NCBI GenBank assembly: GCA_016296775.1
Contig: JAEDIE010000036.1
Span: 1 to 5,232 of the forward strand
Direction of reading: 5' to 3'
DNA from: Bacilli bacterium
GTDB lineage: Bacteria; Bacillota_I; Bacilli_A; RFN20; CAG-826
DNA: 5,232 nt
A program made the position numbers and the translations under genes. Shown here piece by piece: positions 1 through 4,361 of this stretch. Positions within the stretch are counted from its first letter, which is position 1. Every line of letters starts with the position of its first letter. The notes below the pieces were generated by a model. The model saw only the letters and a list, made by a program, of their open reading frames with translations. It was not told where the DNA came from and did not search any database.

Positions 1-97
1 ATCTCTTTAATTCATGAACACTATTAATAGCTTTTTCTACCGCCATAACACCACGCTTTATTCTTGAGCAAAAACACAAAAAAATTAGATACAAGCA
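1..97. other. Unassigned window edge
   Basis: This stretch lies downstream of the tRNA-Arg terminator and holds no gene I can name. On the minus strand a frame is open from an ATG at 46 to the window edge and would encode a peptide beginning MAVEKAINSVHELKR. It has no recognisable Shine-Dalgarno sequence, no convincing promoter, and too little length to match a family. It could be the first codons of a gene that continues outside the window, or chance. I do not call it as a CDS. Confidence 0.3.
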
Positions 98-130
98 ACA
101 AAAAAGAGACTGATAATTTTAATCAATCTC
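98..130 (-). terminator. Rho-independent terminator of tRNA-Arg
   Basis: Read on the minus strand, a 9-bp stem (GAGATTGAT at 130-122 pairing with ATCAGTCTC at 114-106, one mismatch) closes a 7-nt loop and is followed directly by a run of six T. It begins 14 nt after the 3' CCA of the tRNA-Arg gene, so it most likely ends that transcript. Confidence 0.8.
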
Positions 131-143
131 GTATATTTAACCT

Positions 144-220
144 TGGCGCGCTAGACAGGAATCGAACCCGTAACCTTTTGATTCGTAGTCAAATACTCTA
201 TCCAATTGAGCTACTAGCGC
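144..220 (-). tRNA. tRNA-Arg (anticodon ACG)
   Basis: The minus strand folds into a complete cloverleaf. The acceptor stem is GCGCTAG/CTAGCGC with discriminator G and an encoded CCA (146-144). The D stem is GCTC/GAGT, the anticodon stem TTTGA/TCAAA and the T stem ACGGG/CCTGT with loop TTCGATT. The 7-nt anticodon loop CTACGAA gives anticodon ACG, which in bacteria is normally deaminated to ICG by TadA and reads CGU, CGC and CGA. The gene stands alone, with its own promoter and terminator, and is not part of the larger tRNA cluster in this window. Confidence 0.95.
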
Positions 221-228
221 GTAAGATA

Positions 229-257
229 ATAATAAAACAAAGTATGATTCTTTTCAA
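229..257 (-). promoter_or_regulatory. Promoter of tRNA-Arg
   Basis: On the minus strand TTGAAA (257-252) and TATTAT (234-229) are separated by exactly 17 bp, a good sigma-A type arrangement. The predicted transcription start near 222 is two bases before the mature 5' end of tRNA-Arg at 220. The element sits in the 52-bp gap after the pnuC-like gene, so the tRNA need not depend on read-through from it. Confidence 0.75.
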
Positions 258-272
258 ATAATTTATGGGAAT

Positions 273-971
273 TTATACTATTTTTGACTGTTTTTTCTTT
301 ATACTTGTCCAGTTAATCAATCCATAAATATCAAATATTAAAGAAATAAAGAAAGTAATAACCATCATTAAATTAGAAATATCGTTTTTACATAATAATG
401 ACCATAAAATCATAACGATAATATCATTCAAAATGAAAAATAATGCATATAAATTGGATCTAAATAACAGTAATAAAGAAGCAATTAAACTAGCAACAAC
501 TGATAAAGTTGAAACAATTAAATTAGGTGTGTTAAAGTGTTCTAATAAAAAATAGATGGGAAAACATAGTAAAATTGAAAAAGTAATAATACAAACTATT
601 TTAAAATTTGATAAACTAGCAATCTTAATTTCTTGTTCACCTCTACTTTTTGGATGTCTAATCCAATTTATAAAAGTAAAAATTGAAATAGGAACTGATA
701 TAAAAATCGATATAAACATTTCTCCATAATAGTGACTTAAATAAGAAATAACAGCATATACTATCATGTATAATAAACTAAAAGCTTCACCAATTATCCA
801 TCCTTTAGAAACAAATAACAGCATTAAAATACCAAGTAGTGTAAATATCGCTTTCAATGCACCAACTTTAAAAACAATAGAAAGAACAATACTAACTATT
901 AAAGAAATAATAGTTAATAAGTATTCAAATAAAGAAATTTGTTTAAAAAAATTGGCTACTTTCTTCTTCAT
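273..971 (-). CDS. pnuC: PnuC-family nicotinamide riboside/vitamin transporter
   Basis: The 232-residue protein is almost wholly hydrophobic, with about seven membrane segments, and is close to the usual PnuC length of about 220-250 residues. Family-like motifs are INWIRHP (101-107), NDIIVMILW (182-190) and DIYGLINW (214-221); the repeated Asn/Trp-containing motifs fit the internally duplicated PnuC fold. PnuC proteins are inner-membrane facilitators that bring in nicotinamide riboside for NAD synthesis; relatives take thiamine or riboflavin. Substrate cannot be fixed from sequence alone, and no NadR-like kinase or vitamin riboswitch is visible nearby. The start ATG (971) has only a weak AGAAG before it, and a good promoter ends about 7 bp upstream, so the mRNA may be almost leaderless. 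The stop is TAA. All four Trp codons are TGG. No strong terminator separates it from the DegV gene 64 bp upstream, so partial co-transcription is possible. Confidence 0.85.
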   Translation of the reverse strand: MKKKVANFFKQISLFEYLLTIISLIVSIVLSIVFKVGALKAIFTLLGILMLLFVSKGWIIGEAFSLLYMIVYAVISYLSHYYGEMFISIFISVPISIFTFINWIRHPKSRGEQEIKIASLSNFKIVCIITFSILLCFPIYFLLEHFNTPNLIVSTLSVVASLIASLLLLFRSNLYALFFILNDIIVMILWSLLCKNDISNLMMVITFFISLIFDIYGLINWTSIKKKQSKIV

Positions 972-977
972 ACTTCT

Positions 978-1007
978 ATTGTATCAAAAGAAGAAAGATA
1001 AAGCCAA
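978..1007 (-). promoter_or_regulatory. Promoter of the pnuC-like gene, extended -10
   Basis: On the minus strand TTGGCT (1007-1002) is followed after 18 bp by TACAAT (983-978), preceded by TGA, which makes an extended -10 (TGnTACAAT). The expected transcription start, about 7 bp past the -10 box, falls at or next to the A of the ATG at 971. This leaves essentially no 5' leader. Confidence 0.6.
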
Positions 1008-1035
1008 TTTGGTTAAAAACTATATGATTTCTCAA

Positions 1036-1896
1036 CTATTTTTCTAAAATATAAAGTATGCCAATTGTTTTAGGACCACAATGCGAGCAAATAACACAAC
1101 CTGCTTCAGTTATATGAATATTTTCAATTGGAATATATTTTGCTAATTCATCATAAATATATTTTTCTTCTCCATCCATATGTCCTGAATGTGTAATAAA
1201 TACACAATCCTTATCAATATGATCAAAATCTTTTTTAAATTCATTAATTTGTTCATCAACTGCTTTAATGTATTTTCCTCTTGGCATACGATAAACAGTT
1301 AATTTGTTATTAATAACTTTAGCAATAGGATGAATTTTAAATAATTCAGCCAAAGCTTTAGTCATGCCAGAGCATCTTCCGCCTCTATGTAAATAATCTA
1401 ATCTATCAATACAAAACTTAGCACTTACTAAAGGTACCAATTCTCTAACTTTACTAGCTATTTCATGGATATTTAATCCTTCATCTCTAAATTTAGCCAT
1501 CTTTAAAACAAGTAAACCGATACCTGTTGAAAGATTTTGACTATCAACAACTTCAATATGTTCTTCACTAACTTCTTGTCTAGCAAGAAGAGCATTATTA
1601 TAAGTTGAACTTAAGCCACTACCAATACCAGTGAAAACTACATCATATCCTTGATCGACATATTGTTTAAAATCTTCAATCAATTCACTTACATTTCTTG
1701 CTCCAGTTGATGGAGTAATATTTAATTCATCAGCTTTCTTATATAACTCTTCACGAGTAATGCTAACTCCATCTAAATAATCAGTATCATCACCTTTAAA
1801 AGAAACATGTAATGGAACGATTTTAATGTCGTGTTTTTTTATTAATTCTTCACTCAAATCACAAGTTGAATCTGCAATAATAACAATTTTATTCAT
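1036..1896 (-). CDS. DegV family (FakB-like) fatty-acid-binding protein
   Basis: The 286-residue product has the usual DegV length and features: a beta strand leading into DSTCDL (9-14), PSTG (62-65), SGLSSTY (93-99), LDYLHRGGRCS (166-176), the KIHPIAKV segment (187-194) and a C-terminal HCGPKTIGI (272-280). DegV proteins hold one fatty acid in a cleft between two domains; FakB members present it to the kinase FakA for phosphorylation and use in phospholipid synthesis. No fakA is present here, so a FakB role is inferred from the family. The frame extends upstream to 1941, but the ATG at 1896 is preceded at 6 nt by a perfect AAGGAG, and family proteins begin at this point, so I chose it. Cys267, Cys270 and Cys273 form a C-x2-C-x2-C run in the ligand-end motif; this is richer in cysteine than I expect for the family. 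The stop is TAG. A promoter lies upstream. Confidence 0.92.
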   Translation of the reverse strand: MNKIVIIADSTCDLSEELIKKHDIKIVPLHVSFKGDDTDYLDGVSITREELYKKADELNITPSTGARNVSELIEDFKQYVDQGYDVVFTGIGSGLSSTYNNALLARQEVSEEHIEVVDSQNLSTGIGLLVLKMAKFRDEGLNIHEIASKVRELVPLVSAKFCIDRLDYLHRGGRCSGMTKALAELFKIHPIAKVINNKLTVYRMPRGKYIKAVDEQINEFKKDFDHIDKDCVFITHSGHMDGEEKYIYDELAKYIPIENIHITEAGCVICSHCGPKTIGILYILEK

Positions 1897-1902
1897 ATAT
1901 TT

Positions 1903-1908
1903 CTCCTT
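1903..1908 (-). promoter_or_regulatory. Shine-Dalgarno site fixing the DegV start
   Basis: AAGGAG on the minus strand lies 6 nt before the ATG at 1896. The alternative upstream start at 1941 has no such site and would add 15 residues (ending NLKEKY) that do not look like the DegV N-terminus. Confidence 0.85.
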
Positions 1909-1929
1909 CAAATTTAAGTATGTACTATT

Positions 1930-1957
1930 ATTATAAACCAAATAACATAGTATACAA
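1930..1957 (-). promoter_or_regulatory. Promoter of the DegV gene
   Basis: On the minus strand a consensus TATAAT (1935-1930) is preceded at 16 bp by TTGTAT (1957-1952), a modest -35. The start of transcription would be near 1923, giving a leader of about 27 nt that holds the AAGGAG site. An imperfect inverted repeat, GTATGTACTAT at 1918-1928 and ATAGTATAC at 1947-1955, brackets the -10 box and could be an operator; one arm carries two extra bases, so this is tentative. Confidence 0.6.
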
Positions 1958-1978
1958 AATTAGATAATTATTCTTTAT

Positions 1979-2656
1979 TTAAAAATCAACTCTTTCAAAT
2001 AGTTTTGATGCTCTTCTATATGTTAAGCAATGTAATAAGAAATAAATTGATAAAGATATTAATACACTTACTACTTGTACTATTACATTAGTAAAGAAAT
2101 TGAAAAAATCTTTAAACATTGCTGGAAGAACAATCGTTGTTAAACATAATTCAATAATAAAAGTAAACATACCTAATAAAGAAGGAAGTACTATTGCTCT
2201 ACCATTTTTATAAAAACAAGTAACAAATATTAAATCATATAAAGAATAACCTACTAAAACAAAAGCTATAACTGCTCCCATTTGATTAAAAGTAAATCCT
2301 ACATCACTAATAGAAGCACCTTCTTGAACTAATAAATCATCTTTATATAAACTTCCAATTGAAGCTATAGCAACTAATAGTAACATAGATATTACTTGAA
2401 TAATTGAAAGCAATATCATTCTAGCTTTAACAATATCTTTTCTTCTTACAGGAAGTAAACTTGAAAAATATATATCATTACTTTGTTGACCCTTGTTTGC
2501 TCCTAAAAATAAAATTGGATATGAAGTACAAATATAAATAAAAGATATGGCAATTGGATAACTAGGAATCAACGCCATTAAAGGAAATATAAATACAAAT
2601 AAGTAAATTAAAGGATGCATGCATAACTTTAATTCTTTATAAAGTAAACTCTTCAT
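1979..2656 (-). CDS. ABC-2 type transporter permease
   Basis: The 225-residue protein has about six hydrophobic segments (near residues 15-31, 35-52, 81-102, 126-146, 155-178 and 189-211). The cytoplasmic motif LPVRRKDIVKAR (68-79) is typical of the ABC-2 permease family found beside BcrA/YtrB-like ATPases. It should form the membrane part of the exporter-like complex with the ATPase encoded just upstream, whose last codons it overlaps by 20 bp, suggesting translational coupling. A GTG at 2668 would give 229 residues, but that codon overlaps the Shine-Dalgarno sequence itself, so the ATG at 2656 is preferred. The substrate is unknown; peptides, antimicrobials or lipids are possible for this family. 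The stop is TAA, and no clear terminator follows before the DegV promoter. Confidence 0.85.
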   Translation of the reverse strand: MKSLLYKELKLCMHPLIYLFVFIFPLMALIPSYPIAISFIYICTSYPILFLGANKGQQSNDIYFSSLLPVRRKDIVKARMILLSIIQVISMLLLVAIASIGSLYKDDLLVQEGASISDVGFTFNQMGAVIAFVLVGYSLYDLIFVTCFYKNGRAIVLPSLLGMFTFIIELCLTTIVLPAMFKDFFNFFTNVIVQVVSVLISLSIYFLLHCLTYRRASKLFERVDF

Positions 2657-3518
2657 TGTTTTTAACACTCCTTTCTAAATAAACCATAATATCTTCTAAA
2701 GAAGGTTCAATTATTTCAAAATCAGTATGATTCTCAATCTCTTTTATATAATCCATGCTAATTAAACCTTCCACTTTTTCTTCATGTTCTCTATATGAAA
2801 TAAGTTTATTTTTTAAACTCTCACTTAATGATTCTTTACTACATCTTAATAATTTATATGAGCTAATAAATTCCTTCTTTTTACCTTCAAAAACAATATT
2901 TCCTTCTCTAATATAAACTATATCTGTAGCACATTTTTCTAAATCAGAAGTAATATGTGTAGAAAATAATATAGATCTTTCTTTATTTTTAACTATATCT
3001 AAAAACATTTCACAAATTTCATCTCTAGAAATAGGATCTAAACCGCTTGTAGGTTCATCTAAAATTAATAATTTAGCATCATGAGATAAAGCAACAGCTA
3101 AACTATATTTAACTTTCATTCCACTGCTCAATTGCTCTAATTTTTTATTAATATCTAAATTAAATAATTTACATAATTTATCAAACTTTTCTTGATTGAA
3201 GTTTTTATAAAATCTTTTTGTTACATCTACTATTTGTTTAATAGTTTTATTTGGATAATATTTAACTTCACTTAAAGAAAATCCAATACTTTGCTTAATT
3301 TCTAATTCGTTATCTTTCATGTTTTGATTAAAAGCATAAACTTCACCTTTATCAAAATGCACTAAATTCATTATTCCCTTTAAAGTGGTACTTTTTCCTG
3401 CTCCGTTTCTTCCAATAAATCCTACAATTGAACCTTTAGGAATAGAAAAACTAACATCATTTAAAGTGAATTTAGGATAACTTTTGCTAACATTTTTAAT
3501 CTCCATTAAGTTTTCCAT
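2637..3518 (-). CDS. ABC transporter ATP-binding protein, BcrA/YtrB-like
   Basis: The 293-residue protein is a complete nucleotide-binding subunit. It shows Walker A GRNGAGKST (36-44), signature LSSGM (130-134), Walker B LLILDE (150-155) with catalytic Glu155, D-loop SGLD (158-161) and switch His188. The usual Q-loop glutamine is replaced: the aligned segment IGFSLSEV (78-85) has Ser83 then Glu84, as in some exporter-type ATPases. A C-terminal extension of about 80 residues ends with EPSLEDIMVYLE, common in drug and antimicrobial-peptide export ATPases. It lies 2 bp after the AbrB-like gene and overlaps the permease gene, so the three form one operon. The ATG at 3518 has only a weak GTGGG upstream; its position next to the preceding TAA suggests coupled translation. 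The substrate is not known. Confidence 0.93.
   Translation of the reverse strand: MENLMEIKNVSKSYPKFTLNDVSFSIPKGSIVGFIGRNGAGKSTTLKGIMNLVHFDKGEVYAFNQNMKDNELEIKQSIGFSLSEVKYYPNKTIKQIVDVTKRFYKNFNQEKFDKLCKLFNLDINKKLEQLSSGMKVKYSLAVALSHDAKLLILDEPTSGLDPISRDEICEMFLDIVKNKERSILFSTHITSDLEKCATDIVYIREGNIVFEGKKKEFISSYKLLRCSKESLSESLKNKLISYREHEEKVEGLISMDYIKEIENHTDFEIIEPSLEDIMVYLERSVKNNEEFTL
2668..2674 (-). promoter_or_regulatory. Shine-Dalgarno site fixing the permease start
   Basis: AAAGGAG on the minus strand lies 11 nt before the ATG at 2656, inside the end of the ATPase gene. Its last G is the first base of the alternative GTG start at 2668, which therefore cannot be served by it. Confidence 0.7.
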
Positions 3519-3520
3519 TT

Positions 3521-3712
3521 TTACATACCCACTTTCTTATATATTTCATCAGCTTTTATAAGGGCAATTCCTTTATTTTTATCACCTAGAACAGCTAAAA
3601 TGTCACCTTCATTAATGTTAAACATTTTTCTAGCTTCTTTAGGAATTGTAATTTGACCTTTAGGACCTACCTTAACTGTAATCATAAATTTATCATTACA
3701 TACTTCTTTCAT
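3521..3712 (-). CDS. AbrB/MazE/SpoVT-family DNA-binding regulator
   Basis: The 63-residue protein is essentially one swapped-hairpin AbrB domain. Residues 11-38 run through VKVGPKGQITIP and EARKMFNINEGD, the classical pattern of this fold, followed by a short strand segment (GIALIKAD, 48-55). Such proteins bind DNA as dimers, either as transition-state regulators or as antitoxins. Here no toxin gene is adjacent. The gene instead leads an ABC transporter operon, in the place where GntR regulators are often found in YtrA-type operons. The likely role is therefore control of its own operon. The start ATG (3712) has AAAGG at a spacing of 9 nt; a later ATG (codon 10) has no ribosome binding site. 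A repeated TATACAT element at the promoter is a plausible target. Confidence 0.9.
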   Translation of the reverse strand: MKEVCNDKFMITVKVGPKGQITIPKEARKMFNINEGDILAVLGDKNKGIALIKADEIYKKVGM

Positions 3713-3739
3713 AAATTCTTACCTTTCTTACTTTTCTTA

Positions 3740-3774
3740 ATTATACATCATTTACTTATTTAAAAAAATGTATA
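3740..3774 (-). promoter_or_regulatory. Promoter and candidate operator of the AbrB-ABC operon
   Basis: On the minus strand TATAAT (3745-3740) places the transcription start near 3733, some 20 nt before the regulator's ATG. The -35 region is poor (a T run). Two inverted arms flank the spacer: TATACAT at 3742-3748 and ATGTATA at 3768-3774 are perfect complements, and they extend inward to 12-bp arms with two mismatches (3742-3753 and 3763-3774). One arm covers the -10 box and the other the -35 area, as expected for a repressor site. That the site is bound by the AbrB-like protein is inference. Confidence 0.55.
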
Positions 3775-3802
3775 AAGGCAATAATTATTAAATTTTAAAC
3801 AT

Positions 3803-3829
3803 AAAAAAAGCGATACTTGAACGTATCAC
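3803..3829 (-). terminator. Rho-independent terminator of the tRNA cluster
   Basis: On the minus strand GTGATAC (3829-3823) pairs with GTATCGC (3816-3810) around a 6-nt loop, with one G-U pair, followed by seven T (3809-3803). It starts 17 nt after the CCA of the initiator tRNA gene and separates the tRNA cluster from the AbrB-ABC operon. Confidence 0.85.
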
Positions 3830-3846
3830 CTAACAATTAAACAAAA

Positions 3847-3923
<77 letters not shown>

Positions 3924-3936
3924 ATAATAAATTTGT

Positions 3937-4026
3937 TGGCGGAGAAAGAGGGATTCGAACCCTCGCTGGTTACTCGCCACTATCGGTTTTCAAGACCGAC
4001 CCCTTCAACCGCTTGGGTATTTCTCC
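3937..4026 (-). tRNA. tRNA-Ser (anticodon UGA)
   Basis: A class II tRNA of 90 nt including the encoded CCA (3939-3937). The acceptor is GGAGAAA/TTTCTCC with discriminator G, the anticodon stem TCGGT/ACCGA with loop CTTGAAA (anticodon TGA), and the T stem GAGGG/CCCTC. It has the long variable arm (TGG...CCA pairing) expected for serine. It reads UCN serine codons. Confidence 0.95.
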
Positions 4027-4040
4027 ATCAATTTAATTTT

Positions 4041-4116
4041 TGGTGGACTCTACAGGACTCGAACCTGTAACCGATCGGTTATGGGCCGACTGCTCTGACC
4101 ATTGCGCTAAGAGTCC
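4041..4116 (-). tRNA. CAU-anticodon tRNA, probably tRNA-Ile2, with C33
   Basis: The acceptor GGACTCT/AGAGTCC, discriminator A, encoded CCA (4043-4041), T stem ACAGG/CCTGT and anticodon stem GTCGG/CCGAT are intact. The anticodon is CAT. Its overall sequence and its place between elongator tRNA-Met and tRNA-Ser match the Ile2 gene (lysidine-modified, reads AUA) of the conserved Gram-positive cluster, so I assign Ile2 rather than Met. Two features are odd. The loop is CCCATAA, so the nearly invariant U33 is C (base 4084). The D stem GCGC/GAGC has a G12-A23 mismatch (base 4105). These may mean altered function, decay, or sequence error. TilS, which makes lysidine, is not in the window. Confidence 0.82.
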
Positions 4117-4122
4117 TTTTAA

Positions 4123-4199
4123 TGGTAGCTACGGGGGGACTTGAACCCTCGACATATCGGGTATGAGCCGACCGCTCTAGCCAACTGAGCTACGTAGCC
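4123..4199 (-). tRNA. Elongator tRNA-Met (anticodon CAU)
   Basis: The acceptor GGCTACG/CGTAGCT starts with a G-U pair and therefore lacks the initiator's C1-A72 mismatch. The D stem GCTC/GAGC is regular, the anticodon stem is GTCGG/CCGAT and the loop CTCATAC has normal U33. CCA is encoded (4125-4123). The T stem GAGGG/CCCCC contains one A-C mismatch at 50-64. It is the second gene of the cluster, 3 bp after tRNA-Ala. Confidence 0.9.
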
Positions 4200-4202
4200 A
4201 AA

Positions 4203-4276
4203 TGGTGGACCCTAGGAGAATCGAACTCCTAACTTAAGCTTGCAAAGCTAACGTTATCCCATTTAACTAAGGGCCC
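4203..4276 (-). tRNA. tRNA-Ala (anticodon UGC)
   Basis: The acceptor GGGCCCT/AGGGTCC contains the G3-U70 wobble pair, the main alanine identity element, with discriminator A and encoded CCA (4205-4203). The D stem is GTTA/TAAC with a short 7-nt loop, the T stem AGGAG/CTCCT, and the loop TTTGCAA gives anticodon TGC. The anticodon stem TTAGC/GCTTA has a T-T mismatch at 28-42, and the variable loop is only 4 nt. It is the first gene of the cluster. Confidence 0.92.
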
Positions 4277-4283
4277 ATCTATC

Positions 4284-4353
4284 AAAAGCGCTTATTTAAT
4301 ATACCATAACTCTTTAACATCAAGCAAGTATTTTATTAATTTTTGGCGCTTTT
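4284..4353. repeat. Inverted repeat AAAAGCGC/GCGCTTTT around the tRNA promoter
   Basis: AAAAGCGC at 4284-4291 and GCGCTTTT at 4346-4353 are exact 8-bp inverted copies, 54 bp apart, that enclose the whole tRNA-cluster promoter. The left copy is part of the palindrome AAGCGCTT (4286-4293), which overlaps the predicted transcription start. No function is known to me. Confidence 0.5.
4298..4327 (-). promoter_or_regulatory. Promoter of the tRNA cluster, extended -10
   Basis: On the minus strand TTGCTT (4327-4322) is followed after 18 bp by TATATT (4303-4298), which is preceded by TGG, giving an extended -10. Transcription would start near 4291, about 15 nt before tRNA-Ala. This promoter can drive all five tRNA genes down to the terminator at 3829-3803. 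Confidence 0.7.
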
Positions 4354-4361
4354 TTTATGTT

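Noticed and set aside
1..46. Minus-strand frame MAVEKAINSVHELKR running off the window
   Set aside because: It has only about 15 codons with no ribosome binding site or promoter; not enough to call a gene.
64..261. Plus-strand open frame of 65 codons starting with TTG
   Set aside because: It runs antisense through the complete tRNA-Arg gene and its promoter and terminator and resembles no protein family.
273..971. Evidence for UGA read as tryptophan
   Set aside because: All four Trp codons in this gene are TGG and no in-frame TGA is needed by any gene; the absence of TGA stops in six genes is too small a sample.
766..1047. Plus-strand open frame of 93 codons
   Set aside because: It is antisense to the start of the pnuC-like gene and the end of the DegV gene; low-complexity Lys/Ile content is what an AT-rich shadow frame gives.
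1897..1941. Extended N-terminus for the DegV protein
   Set aside because: It lacks a ribosome binding site, lies on top of the promoter -10 box, and the AAGGAG before 1896 matches the family start.
3521..3712. AbrB-like protein as antitoxin of a toxin-antitoxin pair
   Set aside because: No small toxin gene follows; the next genes are an ABC ATPase and a permease, so operon regulator is the better reading.
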